DNA of 64,000 nucleotides, taken from Segatella oris (GTDB lineage Bacteria; Bacteroidota; Bacteroidia; Bacteroidales; Bacteroidaceae). Shown here one piece after another: positions 27,057 through 36,670 of this stretch. The DNA is taken from assembly GCF_900637655.1 (NCBI RefSeq), contig NZ_LR134384.1, forward strand, positions 2,170,001-2,234,000. The letters run 5' to 3'. The position numbers and the translations under genes were made by a program. The notes under the pieces were generated by a model. That model made no database searches. It worked only from the letters and a program-made list of their open reading frames with translations, and was not told the origin of the DNA. Numbering within the stretch: the first letter of the stretch is position 1; the number at the start of each line of letters is the position of its first letter.

Positions 27057-27908
27057 TCAACACTCATCTACATAGTAACGTTGCATCAACCCCACTAAAG
27101 GACTCTTGTCAATACCATTGACCTCATAGCCGAAGTCATGGCACACCTCGGTCAGAAGTTCAGCAAATCCATAGGCAACACTGCCGACAAAGCCGATGGG
27201 AAGGCGGCTATGATAAGGCTCAATGTTACGTAAAATGAAATCAGAGAAATTGTCCTTGACCAACTTCTTCAGGCATTCTTCCTCCAAATGACGGCTGACA
27301 AACAAAGCCACGGAAGCCAAATAACGGTTGGCAAGCGGCTCACGATAAACCCGACGGATAACATCTGCATAGCTCTGCCCTGTTTCTTCTAAATATAAAT
27401 CGCGCAGACTTGCAGGCAGACTCCCCTTGAAAATGCCATTCAAGAAACGTTCTCCAAGTACGGCTCCACTGCCTTCATCACCAAGAATATAGCCCAAAGG
27501 AGGCGTATTCTGCACAATGTGTTGTCCGTCGTAAAGGCAGCTGTTGGCCCCTGTTCCAAGTATGCAGGCGATGCCTTCCTCGTGACCACAGACCGCACGG
27601 GCAGCTGCCAACAGGTCGCCGGCAACCTCAATGCTGTCGGTGGACAATTGAAAACTATCGGCCAACAGAGTCGTCATCGTTGGTATAAGGTCTGCCGTGC
27701 AACCGCTTCCATAGAAAGAAAGCTGAATATCGGATAGTGACTTGCCGTCTGATAAAGGAAAAAGCTCCGTGCAAAGCACCTGCCGGATTTCTGCCGGTTG
27801 CTGATGACAAGGGTTGATACCCTGCGTTTTCCAAGAGCCGACTATCTGTCCTTTATCTGTCAAGACCCAATCAGTTTTCGTGCTTCCACTGTCTGCTATC
27901 AATCTCAT
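27057..27908 (-). CDS. BadF/BadG-family kinase, N-acetylglucosamine kinase-like
   Basis: 283 aa, ASKHA-fold ATPase. Phosphate-1 motif LIADSGSTKTDWVL at the N-terminus, second motif ACILGTGANSCLYDG (about 115), then YILGDEGSGAVLGERFLN, which is typical of N-acetylglucosamine kinases of the BadF/BcrA group. The likely reaction is ATP-dependent phosphorylation of an amino sugar. It could serve the GH18 locus next door, which would release GlcNAc-containing glycans, but it is a separate unit: array D and 650 bp lie between. A -7 box (TACTTTTG, minus strand, 27929-27936) is 20 bp upstream. Confidence 0.85.
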   Translation of the reverse strand: MRLIADSGSTKTDWVLTDKGQIVGSWKTQGINPCHQQPAEIRQVLCTELFPLSDGKSLSDIQLSFYGSGCTADLIPTMTTLLADSFQLSTDSIEVAGDLLAAARAVCGHEEGIACILGTGANSCLYDGQHIVQNTPPLGYILGDEGSGAVLGERFLNGIFKGSLPASLRDLYLEETGQSYADVIRRVYREPLANRYLASVALFVSRHLEEECLKKLVKDNFSDFILRNIEPYHSRLPIGFVGSVAYGFAELLTEVCHDFGYEVNGIDKSPLVGLMQRYYVDEC

Positions 27909-28057
27909 GCTCTATCTCTTTTACCGCACAAAAGTAGGAATAAAAAAGCAAAAGCAGGCGTAGGAAAATGATAAATATTTCAAAATTATGGCAACAGTGA
28001 CGCATTGAGTCTATTCTTTTTATTATTTTTGTAAACCAAAAAAAGTTATAAGAAGTC

Positions 28058-30436
28058 ATGAACAAAAGGGCCATACTACTCATATTATTCACCTTATTAA
28101 CGCTTTTCCAGGCGCATGCAGTGCTAAAAGAGCAGGACTTAGAGAGCACATTGTCGATTTTGCGCACCGAACTCACTAATTATCACGCAGAACTCGAACG
28201 TCAGTCGGGTTATATGAAAAGTCAACAGGCGGCCATCAGAGACAAGCTGTTCAGCATCATGGGACAAAGTAATCAGAACGCACTGATGCTTTATTCGCAG
28301 AAACCTGAATATGTGTTTGACATGGCCTATGCCTGCCATGAGGCCACAGAACAATATGATGATTTCAAGAAAAACGTGCAACCTTTTCGACTTCTCATTG
28401 AAAAGAACAAGGCAGAAATTGCCCGTTATGACTATTTAATCAACTCTTTGAGCACCATGAATGTCTCGACCTTGAGCAAGAAAGCACAAACAGATAAAAG
28501 CGTTTGTCTGACTTTTGCCGTGAACATTCGACACACACTCAACGACAACAGCAATCAGTTTAAAGACTACATCAATTACTATCAGGAAATTGAACAACAG
28601 CTGAAAGCACTCAATGACTATGCCAACAAGCGTTATAAGAATATTCAAAGTGGCATATTCAACAATGCCGGTGAGAACTATTTCAATATTCTTACCAAGT
28701 TTCGTACAAACTATCAGGAGACAAAAGAGGACATCACGACAAAATACTTTGAGGATTCCAACGCAGAATCACAGTGGGATGCAAGTTATATCATCGGTCT
28801 GTTTATCCTTATTATCTTTTATGCTGTCATTGCCGGACTCATCAACCTATTGGTTATCCGCTTCTTAATTCCGAAGCGTTTCCGCACACCAGCCTTTATC
28901 AGTCGACGCACCTGTATCACCATGACGACCTCAGTCGTATCCTTAGCTCTGCTCTTAGGAGTGATACGCATGATTTTCTTCGGTCAGAATTTCATTATCA
29001 TGGCCTGTGGACTCCTTGTGGGCTACACGTGGTTGTTGGGGGTAATTCTCATCTCGTTACTGCTGCGTCTGAGTGGCGAACAGATTAAAAGCGGGTTCCG
29101 CATCTATCTTCCACTGATGGCAATGGGGTTCATTGTGATTGCATTCCGCATTGTCCTCGTTCCTAACAGCTTGATACATATCGCCCTCTGTCCTGTGCTT
29201 CTTGTTTGCACAATATGGCAGTGGATAGCGATTAGACATAACAATAAGAATGTTCCGAAAAGTGATGTCACCTATACTTACATCTCCCTGACGGTCTTTC
29301 TCATCTCATTTGTCTGCGCATGGATGGGCTACACACTGCTCAGTGTGCAGCTGTTGATATGGTGGATCATGCAGCTGACTTGTGTTCTGACCATTACCTG
29401 TCTGCGCGGATGGCTGAAAAAACTGGCTGAGAAACGCGAATACGAGAAAAAAGATATCACGCAGACATGGTTCTTCTATGCCATATATCAAGTGGTTCTA
29501 CCTATACTTTCCGTTGCATCTTTCCTGCTTGCACTCTATTGGGCAGCCGATGTGTTCAATCTGAGCGATAAGATTTGGGACATTTACAGGGAGAAATATA
29601 TCAACACAAAATGGTTTGCAGCAAATATTCTGTCGATAGCAGAGGTCGTTGCCCTATACTTTATTTTCGCTTATCTCAACCGTACAATAAAAGCATTCCT
29701 GAAGATTCACTTCGAGAACTCTGATCTCAGTACGGCTGCAAGCCGTAACATCATGGCCAAGAACGTTGTGCAGGTGGCTGTGTGGGGCACGTGGTTGATT
29801 ATATCCTTGGCCATGTTCCATATCGACAACACATGGCTTGTTGTCGTTTCAGGTGGCTTCTCCACGGGTGTCGGATTTGCCATGAAAGACATTCTGGAGA
29901 ATATCTATTATGGCATTTCTCTCATGGCAGGACGTGTGAAGATCGGCGATTACATCGTTTGTGAAGGCACACGTGGGCGCGTGAGTTCTATCAATTACAC
30001 TTCTACAATCGTTGAAGCCACAGACGGTTCTATCATTGCATTTCAAAATAGTCAGCTGTTTACCAAGAGCTATAAGAACATGACTAAAAATCATGGTTAC
30101 GAGCTTGATATCTTGGAAGTTGGCGTGGCTTATGGCAGCGATATCAAACAAGTGAAGCAACTTCTTTACGATGCCATAACAGCATTGAAGATTACGGCTA
30201 AGAAGCGAGAAGTAAAGATTGTTCTGAAGGAATTCGGCGATAATGCCATTACTTTGAAGATACTTGTTTGGGTTTCTGTCATGACACAATATGTTGACGA
30301 CGGCCGAATCATGGAATGTGTTTATGACACTTTGAATGCCAACAACATTGAGATCCCATTCCCGCAACGCGACATTCATATCATTCATGCAACTCCCGAA
30401 CAGATGGAGACAGCTGCAAATGGAGGTGCCATATAG
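28058..30436 (+). CDS. MscS-family mechanosensitive channel, large form
   Basis: 792 aa. A signal peptide and an extracytoplasmic, helix-rich domain (about 25-235) precede many membrane helices (about 240-620). The C-terminal part is the MscS core: pore helix VVSGGFSTGVGFAMKDILEN, then the beta domain KIGDYIVCEGTRGRVSSINY and TSTIVEATDGSIIAFQNSQL, then the alpha/beta cage. It likely opens on membrane tension to release solutes. The added periplasmic and membrane domains resemble MscK/YbdG-like large members. A -7 box (TATTTTTG, 28024-28031) lies 26 bp upstream; there is no good -33. Single gene. Confidence 0.93.
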   Translation: MNKRAILLILFTLLTLFQAHAVLKEQDLESTLSILRTELTNYHAELERQSGYMKSQQAAIRDKLFSIMGQSNQNALMLYSQKPEYVFDMAYACHEATEQYDDFKKNVQPFRLLIEKNKAEIARYDYLINSLSTMNVSTLSKKAQTDKSVCLTFAVNIRHTLNDNSNQFKDYINYYQEIEQQLKALNDYANKRYKNIQSGIFNNAGENYFNILTKFRTNYQETKEDITTKYFEDSNAESQWDASYIIGLFILIIFYAVIAGLINLLVIRFLIPKRFRTPAFISRRTCITMTTSVVSLALLLGVIRMIFFGQNFIIMACGLLVGYTWLLGVILISLLLRLSGEQIKSGFRIYLPLMAMGFIVIAFRIVLVPNSLIHIALCPVLLVCTIWQWIAIRHNNKNVPKSDVTYTYISLTVFLISFVCAWMGYTLLSVQLLIWWIMQLTCVLTITCLRGWLKKLAEKREYEKKDITQTWFFYAIYQVVLPILSVASFLLALYWAADVFNLSDKIWDIYREKYINTKWFAANILSIAEVVALYFIFAYLNRTIKAFLKIHFENSDLSTAASRNIMAKNVVQVAVWGTWLIISLAMFHIDNTWLVVVSGGFSTGVGFAMKDILENIYYGISLMAGRVKIGDYIVCEGTRGRVSSINYTSTIVEATDGSIIAFQNSQLFTKSYKNMTKNHGYELDILEVGVAYGSDIKQVKQLLYDAITALKITAKKREVKIVLKEFGDNAITLKILVWVSVMTQYVDDGRIMECVYDTLNANNIEIPFPQRDIHIIHATPEQMETAANGGAI

Positions 30437-30478
30437 TATGAAAAGGAATAACTTCCCTTTATAAATATAAGGGGAATG

Positions 30479-30510
30479 TTTGTTATTTATCCCCTTTTTA
30501 CGTACCTTTG
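30479..30510 (+). promoter_or_regulatory. consensus promoter of kdsA
   Basis: TTTG (30479-30482), 20-bp spacer, TACCTTTG (30503-30510). An exact match to the Bacteroidota housekeeping promoter, 25 bp before the kdsA start. Confidence 0.85.
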
Positions 30511-30535
30511 CAAGACAAGCTAAAAAGAAAACGAT

Positions 30536-31288
30536 ATGCAACCCATATTTATCGCAGGTCCCTGTGTCATAGAATCGGCAACTTTACTGAACACTGTTGC
30601 CCATGAATTAGTAAGAATAAACCGCAAATACGGTATCAATATTATCTTCAAAGCATCGTTCGACAAAGCTAACCGCACGTCAATCCACTCTTTCCGTGGC
30701 CCGGGATTGGATAAAGGTTTGCAAATGCTTGCAGACATAAAAGCCGAATATGGCCTGCAAATACTAACTGACATCCATGAAAGCTATCAGGCTGAAGCAG
30801 CAGGAGAGGTGTGCGATGTGCTTCAGATACCGGCGTTTCTGTGTCGTCAGACCGATTTATTAGTTGCAGCAGCAAAGACAGGAAAAACAATAAATATCAA
30901 GAAAGCACAGTTCTTAAGCGGTGCAGACATGCGTTATCCTGTAGAGAAAGCTATGGAAAGCGGAGCCAAAGAAGTGTGGCTTACAGAACGTGGAAACAGC
31001 TTTGGTTACAACAACTTAGTGGTTGATTTTCGCAATATTCCAGATATGAAAGAGATTGTTCCGACGGTAATCATGGACTGCACGCACAGTGTGCAACGCC
31101 CTGGTGCAGGCAATGGAAAGACCTCCGGTGACCGAAGATTTGTTCCTTCAATGGCTTTAGCAGCGAAAGCTTTCGGGGCAACCGGATATTTCTTTGAGGT
31201 TCATCCCAATCCTGACAAAGGACTTAGTGACGGCCCGAACATGCTGGAACTTGACAAACTGGAACAATTAATAGGACAATTATTGTAG
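30536..31288 (+). CDS. kdsA: 3-deoxy-8-phosphooctulonate (Kdo-8-P) synthase
   Basis: Condenses PEP with arabinose 5-phosphate to Kdo-8-phosphate for lipopolysaccharide core. 250 aa, short at the N-terminus as in the Aquifex type. IAGPCVIES places Cys10 where the metal-dependent class has its metal-binding Cys; E. coli has Asn. The other ligands are visible: His in DCTHSVQ, Glu in FFEVHP and Asp in LSDGPN. FKASFDKANRTSIHSFRG and PAFLCRQTDLL are the PEP/A5P sites. First gene of kdsA-kdsD-PLD, each 4-8 bp apart. Confidence 0.97.
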   Translation: MQPIFIAGPCVIESATLLNTVAHELVRINRKYGINIIFKASFDKANRTSIHSFRGPGLDKGLQMLADIKAEYGLQILTDIHESYQAEAAGEVCDVLQIPAFLCRQTDLLVAAAKTGKTINIKKAQFLSGADMRYPVEKAMESGAKEVWLTERGNSFGYNNLVVDFRNIPDMKEIVPTVIMDCTHSVQRPGAGNGKTSGDRRFVPSMALAAKAFGATGYFFEVHPNPDKGLSDGPNMLELDKLEQLIGQLL

Positions 31289-31292
31289 GCAA

Positions 31293-32273
31293 ATGAACAA
31301 TATTGACATTGAAAACAGGCTAAAGAACGTATGTGAATGGGGGGCACAAGCACTGAAAGAAGAGGCACAAGCCATTCTGGAACTTATCCCCCAATTAGAT
31401 GACAACTTCACGAAAGCCGTTGAGATGATGGCACATTGTCATGGAAAAATTATTGTCACAGGCGTAGGAAAGAGTGGAAACGTGGGTGCAAAGATTGCAG
31501 CAACGCTTGCTTCGACAGGTACTCCGGCCTTTTTTATCAACCCTTTAGACGTGTATCATGGCGATTTAGGTGTAATGACTTCAGATGATGTTGTGTTGGC
31601 ATTGAGCAACTCCGGGCAGACCGATGAACTGCTTCGTTTCATTCCGATGGTGCTCCACATGAACATACCCATCATCTCCATGACCGGCAATCCCAACTCC
31701 TTGCTGGCCAAATACAGCAATGCACATATAAAAGTTTATGTCAAGAAAGAAGCCTGTCCGCTCAATCTTGCGCCTACAAGCAGCACAACCGCGGCACTCG
31801 CCATGGGCGATGCATTGGCTATTGCACTGATGCAAGTGCGTGATTTCCGCCCACAAGACTTCGCACAATTTCATCCGGGAGGAGAGTTGGGCAAGCGACT
31901 GTTGACCACAGCTGCTGATGTTATGCGCACCAACGACTTGCCTGTCATTCCGCAAGAAATGCATTTAGGTGAGGCTATCATATGCGTCAGCAAGGGTCAG
32001 TTAGGCCTCGGAGTGTCGCTTGGAGCAGACAACAAGGTCATAGGATTAATCACAGATGGCGATATCCGACGAGCTATGGAACGCTGGCAAGCTGAATTCT
32101 TTGACCACACGGTAAGCGATATCATGACGAAAACACCTAAACTGGTGTTGCCTACAACCAAGATTACGGAGATACAACGCATCATGCACAACCATAAAAT
32201 ACATACGGTGCTGGTCGTTGATGAAGAGAAACATCTGCTGGGTGTTGTCGATCACTACGCTTGTATGGTGTAA
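31293..32273 (+). CDS. kdsD: arabinose-5-phosphate isomerase
   Basis: KpsF/GutQ/KdsD family: makes arabinose 5-phosphate from ribulose 5-phosphate for KdsA. 326 aa. SIS domain (GKIIVTGVGKSGNVGAKIAA at about 50-70, and NPLDVYHGDLGVM, LALSNSGQTDE), then two CBS domains (DVMRTNDLPVIP, GLITDGDIRRAME, DIMTKTP, VLVVDEEKHLLGVVDHY). It lies 4 bp after kdsA, so substrate production and use are co-expressed. Confidence 0.96.
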   Translation: MNNIDIENRLKNVCEWGAQALKEEAQAILELIPQLDDNFTKAVEMMAHCHGKIIVTGVGKSGNVGAKIAATLASTGTPAFFINPLDVYHGDLGVMTSDDVVLALSNSGQTDELLRFIPMVLHMNIPIISMTGNPNSLLAKYSNAHIKVYVKKEACPLNLAPTSSTTAALAMGDALAIALMQVRDFRPQDFAQFHPGGELGKRLLTTAADVMRTNDLPVIPQEMHLGEAIICVSKGQLGLGVSLGADNKVIGLITDGDIRRAMERWQAEFFDHTVSDIMTKTPKLVLPTTKITEIQRIMHNHKIHTVLVVDEEKHLLGVVDHYACMV

Positions 32274-32281
32274 ATTAAGAT

Positions 32282-33556
32282 TTGAGAGAATTGAAACTAC
32301 TGCTGTTTTTTATAACGATGTTCATAGGCTGCACACCTGACTGTGCCGCCCAGACCGCAGACTCTTTAATTGCTGAAGATCTTCGTGATCATGGTGTTAC
32401 GTTCACGACGAACAACGCAGTGACACTACTGATGACCGGACAAGAGAAGTTCGACGACATGTTCAAAGCCATCAGGCAGGCAAGGAAGAGTGTTCATTTG
32501 GAATATTTCAATTTCCGTAATGATTCCATTGCAAACCTCCTGTTTCATATCTTAGAGCAGAAAGCACAGGAAGGAATTGAAGTCCGTGCCCTCTTTGATG
32601 CTTTCGGCAACGCTTCGAACAACCGTCCTCTGAAAGCGCATCACCTCGATGAAATCCGCAAATCGGGCGTGGAAATCTATAAATTCGACCCGATTACATT
32701 TCCTTGGATCAATCATGTCTTTTCACGAGACCACAGGAAAATCGTTGTCATAGACGGCAAGACAGCCTATACAGGAGGCATGAACGTGGCAGACTATTAC
32801 ATCAAAGGGACTGAGGTTGTAGGTGAATGGCACGACATGCACTGCCGTATTGAAGGCGATGCCGTTAATACCTTGCAGGCTATCTTTCTCAACATGTGGA
32901 ACAAAGTGTCCGGACAGAAAGTGCATGGCGAACAATATTTCCGTGGTATTCATAATGCCAACTACATTCAAGGACTAAAGAAAGACACGTGCAAAACAGC
33001 CTGTCATAAAACGGTCGGCATCATCAACCGCGAACCGGGAACAAGCAATGCCATCATTCGGCAGTTTTATCTGTCGGCCATCAACCGCGCAAAAGACAGT
33101 ATAAAGATTATCAATCCCTACTTTACGCTTAATCATAAGCTGAAGAAAGCACTGAAAAAGGCTGCTCAGAGAGGAGTCAAGGTAGAAATCATGCTCAGCA
33201 CAAAGAGCGATATTCCATTGACCCCCGACTGTGGTTTCTACAATGCGCACAAACTGATGAAAGCCGGTTGCCACATTTGGATGTACACTCCGGGCTTTCA
33301 CCACACCAAGATTATCATGGTTGACGGACGAGTCTGTACGGTCGGAAGCGCCAATCTCAACGCGCGAAGCCTCAGTTGGGACTACGAAGAAAACGCCGTC
33401 ATCCTCGACAAATGCACAACACAGCAGTTGGACAACCTTTTTGACAGTGAGAAAAAAGACTGCTTCTATCTCACAGAAAAGACATGGAAAGCCTGGCGTA
33501 CACCATGGCAGCGTGCCCGGGGGTGGTTCAGTCATCTGCTTGCCCCTTTCCTATAA
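32282..33556 (+). CDS. phospholipase D/cardiolipin synthase-like protein
   Basis: 424 aa with two HKD motifs: DHRKIVVIDGKTAYTGGMN (about 153-171) and HHTKIIMVDGRVCTVGSANL (about 340-359). These make a full PLD active site, as in cardiolipin synthase. Unlike typical Cls it has no two-helix membrane anchor. Instead the N-terminus reads as a signal sequence with an FIGC lipobox, so it may be an envelope-facing lipoprotein phosphatidyltransferase or phospholipase. The start is a TTG (32282); an upstream in-frame stop excludes ATG, and the next ATG (codon 13) would remove the signal. It lies 8 bp after kdsD. Confidence 0.85.
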   Translation: MRELKLLLFFITMFIGCTPDCAAQTADSLIAEDLRDHGVTFTTNNAVTLLMTGQEKFDDMFKAIRQARKSVHLEYFNFRNDSIANLLFHILEQKAQEGIEVRALFDAFGNASNNRPLKAHHLDEIRKSGVEIYKFDPITFPWINHVFSRDHRKIVVIDGKTAYTGGMNVADYYIKGTEVVGEWHDMHCRIEGDAVNTLQAIFLNMWNKVSGQKVHGEQYFRGIHNANYIQGLKKDTCKTACHKTVGIINREPGTSNAIIRQFYLSAINRAKDSIKIINPYFTLNHKLKKALKKAAQRGVKVEIMLSTKSDIPLTPDCGFYNAHKLMKAGCHIWMYTPGFHHTKIIMVDGRVCTVGSANLNARSLSWDYEENAVILDKCTTQQLDNLFDSEKKDCFYLTEKTWKAWRTPWQRARGWFSHLLAPFL

Positions 33557-33582
33557 ATATCTGTCAAATAACAAATTTCGAT

Positions 33583-34227
33583 ATGGAAGAGAACATAAAA
33601 CACAGCATACCACCGCACCCTGTGGAAAGACATAAGGCAGGCAGACCGAAATTGGCTATCATCGACAATAACATCCTGGCCATGGTCGGCTTGAAAACCA
33701 TACTGCAAAACGTCATGCCAATTGCCGACATAGAAACCTTCTGCACCTTCAACGAACTTGAAGCAGCCAATCCAAACCAGTTCATGCACTATTTCGTAGC
33801 TATCAAATTCGTACTTGAAAATCGTAATTTCTTTCTCAACTATAAGCAGAAGACCATCGTACTGACGACGTCAACCAATCCAAACGCACAGCTCTCCGAC
33901 TTCAAAAGCCTTTGCATCAACACCTCTGAAGAGCTTTTGGTGAAGTCATTACTGCAACTCGAGCAATACGGACATGCCGGCGGGAAAAATCTTCCCGACA
34001 TGCCAAGAGCACTGAAAGCCAAGCTGCTCAGCGACAGAGAAATCGAAGTGCTGTCGCTGATTGCACAAGGATATATCAATAAGGAAATCGGCAATCAACT
34101 CAATATCGGCCTTACAACGGTAATCAGTCATCGCAAGAACATCGTGGAAAAGCTTGGCATGAAAAGCGTCAGTGCCCTCACCATCTATGCAGTCATGCAT
34201 GGATATGTAGACATCAACAAGATATAA
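33583..34227 (+). CDS. LuxR-type regulator with degenerate receiver domain
   Basis: 214 aa from the ATG at 33583; the frame extends upstream but overlaps the PLD gene without family sequence. Residues about 22-125 look like a response-regulator receiver (LAIIDNNILAMVGLKTIL). The acidic pair is reduced to D28 and no Asp is found at the expected phosphorylation site (HYFVAIKFVLEN), so it is probably not phosphorylated. Residues 149-210 are a LuxR helix-turn-helix (LSDREIEVLSLIAQGYINKE, then TTVISHRKNIVEKLGM). Start 26 bp after the PLD gene, so likely the last gene of the Kdo operon. Target unknown. Confidence 0.85.
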   Translation: MEENIKHSIPPHPVERHKAGRPKLAIIDNNILAMVGLKTILQNVMPIADIETFCTFNELEAANPNQFMHYFVAIKFVLENRNFFLNYKQKTIVLTTSTNPNAQLSDFKSLCINTSEELLVKSLLQLEQYGHAGGKNLPDMPRALKAKLLSDREIEVLSLIAQGYINKEIGNQLNIGLTTVISHRKNIVEKLGMKSVSALTIYAVMHGYVDINKI

Positions 34228-34256
34228 AAAACTAAACAACAACGGTTATATAATAG

Positions 34257-34286
34257 AAAAAGGATGCACCATGGTGCATCCTTTTT
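34257..34286. terminator. bidirectional terminator, perfect 30-bp palindrome
   Basis: AAAAAGGATGCACC and its exact complement form a perfect inverted repeat ending in T5 on each strand. It separates the convergent LuxR-type gene and rny. Confidence 0.92.
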
Positions 34287-34306
34287 CTTTATCTCGTTTC
34301 AAAGAA

Positions 34307-35845
34307 TTACTTTGCATAGGCAATCGAACGCGTCTCACGAATGACGGTAATCTTCACCTGGCCTGGATAAGTCATCTCATTCTGGATTTTTGTGGCAATC
34401 TCGTCACTCAGTCTGATACTCTCTTCATCGGTCATCTTGTCGGCACCGACAATCACACGAAGCTCGCGGCCAGCCTGAATAGCATAGGTTTTTGTTACTC
34501 CCGGATAACTCATTGCAATGGCTTCAAGATCGTTCAGACGCTTGATATAGGCCTCAACAATCTCGCGACGGGCACCCGGACGGGCACCGGAAATAGCATC
34601 ACAGACCTGGACTATCGGTGCAAGCAAAGTCGTCATTTCCTCTTCATCGTGGTGGGCTGCTATAGCATTGCATATATCCGGTTTCTCCTTATACTTCTCT
34701 GCAATCTTTGCACCATACAGAGCGTGAGGCAATTCACTTTCTTCATCCGGCACTTTCCCTATGTCGTGAAGCAATCCTGCACGCTTTGCTTTCTTAGGGT
34801 TCAAACCAAGTTCACTGGCCATTACCGCACAAAGATTTGCGGTTTCACGAGCATGTTGCAACAAGTTCTGACCGTAACTTGAACGATATTTCATCTTACC
34901 GATGATGCGAATCAATTCGGGATGCAGGCCATGGATACCCAAATCAATAGCTGTGCGCTTACCCGTTTCAATGACTTCATTGTCGAGTTGCTTCTTCACT
35001 TTAGCCACAACTTCCTCAATACGCGCAGGATGAATACGACCGTCGGCCACAAGTTGATGCAGGGCCAAACGGCATACCTCGCGACGAATTGGATCGAATG
35101 CACTGATAACAATTGCCTCGGGAGTGTCATCAACAACAATTTCTACGCCGGTAGCTGCCTCTAAAGCACGGATATTCCGACCTTCACGACCGATAATTCT
35201 ACCCTTGACTTCATCGTTATCAATATGGAAAACGCTGACCGAATTCTCAATGGCTGTCTCCGTCGCTACACGCTGAATGGTCTGGATAACGATTTTCTTT
35301 GCCTGCTGATTGGCATTCAGTTTTGCATCGTCCATAATCTCATTGACATAGCTTGCAGCATCGAGTCTGGCCTGATCTTTCAGACTTTCAATGAGTCGGT
35401 TCTTAGCTTCTTCGGCACTGAGTCCCGAGAGTTCCTCAAGCTTAGCTTGCTCCTGCTTCTGCATTTTCTCTAATTCCTGCTGCTTTACAGACAGGAGTTT
35501 TTTCTCATTATCAATACGTTGCTGACTTTGATCAACCTCCATCTTGCGGCGTCCTAATTCTTCCTGACGCTGATTTAAAGAGATTTCACGTTGCTTCAAG
35601 CGGTTTTCACTCTGCTGTATCTTTTGATTTCGCTGCTGAACTTCCTTTTCGAGTTCACTCTTCTTATTAAGGAATTTCTCCTTCACCTCCAAGAGTTTCT
35701 TTTCCTTAACAACGTCCGCTTCCTTGTTAGCGGCCTCAATCATCTCATTGTATTTTCCCTTAATGACATAACGGAAAACAGCATATCCAATTGCGCAACC
35801 GGCCAACAGAGCAACGCAGGCAATTATAATAGTCACTACATTCAT
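34307..35845 (-). CDS. rny: ribonuclease Y
   Basis: Membrane-anchored endoribonuclease that starts mRNA decay. 512 aa: N-terminal helix ([20 protein letters not shown], about 3-22), a long charged coiled coil (about 30-190), KH domain ([20 protein letters not shown]), and HD domain with [12 protein letters not shown] and AAHHDEEE. The ending [18 protein letters not shown] is typical of the family. Downstream of zapA by 33 bp in a three-gene unit that starts with the coiled-coil protein. Confidence 0.97.
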   Translation of the reverse strand: MNVVTIIIACVALLAGCAIGYAVFRYVIKGKYNEMIEAANKEADVVKEKKLLEVKEKFLNKKSELEKEVQQRNQKIQQSENRLKQREISLNQRQEELGRRKMEVDQSQQRIDNEKKLLSVKQQELEKMQKQEQAKLEELSGLSAEEAKNRLIESLKDQARLDAASYVNEIMDDAKLNANQQAKKIVIQTIQRVATETAIENSVSVFHIDNDEVKGRIIGREGRNIRALEAATGVEIVVDDTPEAIVISAFDPIRREVCRLALHQLVADGRIHPARIEEVVAKVKKQLDNEVIETGKRTAIDLGIHGLHPELIRIIGKMKYRSSYGQNLLQHARETANLCAVMASELGLNPKKAKRAGLLHDIGKVPDEESELPHALYGAKIAEKYKEKPDICNAIAAHHDEEEMTTLLAPIVQVCDAISGARPGARREIVEAYIKRLNDLEAIAMSYPGVTKTYAIQAGRELRVIVGADKMTDEESIRLSDEIATKIQNEMTYPGQVKITVIRETRSIAYAK

Positions 35846-35878
35846 TATACTTTAGATTTAAATAATATTCCCGTTCAA

Positions 35879-36178
35879 CTATTTCAACGCTTCTTCAATT
35901 TCAGAAGTCAACTGTCCGAGAATATTCTTAAAAGGCTCCGTATCATTACGCAAGGCCTCGCGCTCATAGCGTAAAGCTATATCTATGAGAGCCATATACA
36001 GCAATTCCTTATCGCTCTTGCGGCCTTTGAACACGCCTGCGTAATTATTAACGGTTGTCGTAATAAGCTTTGCAGCATCACGATACAGCTTCTCGTCCTC
36101 ACGAACAATGTTCACCGGCAACTCTGTATCATAGACATGCAGTCTTATATGCAACTTATCCTTATTCTCTTCTGCCAT
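35879..36178 (-). CDS. zapA: cell division protein ZapA
   Basis: 99 aa. Promotes bundling of FtsZ at the division site. The N-terminal KLHIRLHVYDTELPVNIVRE is the ZapA beta-hairpin domain, followed by YRDAAKLITTTVNNY and a helix with DKELLYMALIDIALRYE. Length and pattern fit Bacteroidota ZapA. It lies 8 bp after a small coiled-coil gene and before rny. Confidence 0.9.
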   Translation of the reverse strand: MAEENKDKLHIRLHVYDTELPVNIVREDEKLYRDAAKLITTTVNNYAGVFKGRKSDKELLYMALIDIALRYEREALRNDTEPFKNILGQLTSEIEEALK

Positions 36179-36186
36179 CGCTTCTG

Positions 36187-36480
36187 TTATCTTTCACTCA
36201 GTAGCGTTATACATTTATTCACGTCTCTGATCAAGCGTTGCAGTCGTTTCTGGGCGCTTTCCACGTCACCATCAGTCACTTCCAACATCTTGGCCATCTT
36301 GAGACTATTGTAATCATTCTGCGCCTGAGCAAGCTTTGCATTAAGCGTTTTGATTTGTTCTTCCCGCTCGTCTACCATGGCATAAAGTTCAGCATTCTCC
36401 TTCTTCAGTTCCTTGTACTGAAGAAGCATCTGCCTTACGCGGGTAGAAAACTGGTTGAGAGCATGCTCAGTTGCATCCAT
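36187..36480 (-). CDS. small coiled-coil protein upstream of zapA (ZapB-like?)
   Basis: 97 aa, almost all helical. Heptad-like stretches run from about 10 to 60 (LLQYKELKKENAELYAMVDE, REEQIKTLNAKLAQAQ), then a conserved-looking SLKMAKMLEVTDGDVESAQK and RLIRDVNKCITLL. The size, coiled coil and zapA linkage suggest a ZapB-like partner in division, but sequence similarity to ZapB is not evident. A perfect promoter is 19 bp upstream, so it is the first gene of its operon. Confidence 0.75.
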   Translation of the reverse strand: MDATEHALNQFSTRVRQMLLQYKELKKENAELYAMVDEREEQIKTLNAKLAQAQNDYNSLKMAKMLEVTDGDVESAQKRLQRLIRDVNKCITLLSER

Positions 36481-36498
36481 AAATTCACAATTTGGTTA

Positions 36499-36530
36499 CA
36501 AATTTACTTGATTTAATTGATATATCCAAA
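36499..36530 (-). promoter_or_regulatory. consensus promoter of coiled coil-zapA-rny
   Basis: On the minus strand: TTTG (36530-36527), 20-bp spacer, TAAATTTG (36506-36499). Exact Bacteroidota promoter, ending 19 bp before the ATG. Confidence 0.85.
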
Positions 36531-36624
36531 TTTTAACTCAACATTTTACAGCATCTATATACAACATGATTACCCCCTGATTTCCAAGTAAGAACAATGG
36601 AGTTTCCCGGGAATCACATAGATA

Positions 36625-36661
36625 TGGAACAAGAAAACGGCCTTGACCAACATCAAGACCG
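36625..36661 (-). terminator. terminator after the 210-aa hypothetical gene
   Basis: CGGCCTTGA (36638-36646) pairs with TCAAGACCG (36653-36661) with one mismatch; TTTTCTTG follows on the minus strand. It lies 9 bp from the gene's stop. Confidence 0.6.
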
Positions 36662-36670
36662 CCACGAACT

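Noticed and set aside
33484..33582. Longer N-terminus for the LuxR-type regulator
   Set aside because: The extra 33 codons overlap the end of the PLD gene and carry no receiver-domain sequence; the ATG at 33583 fits better.
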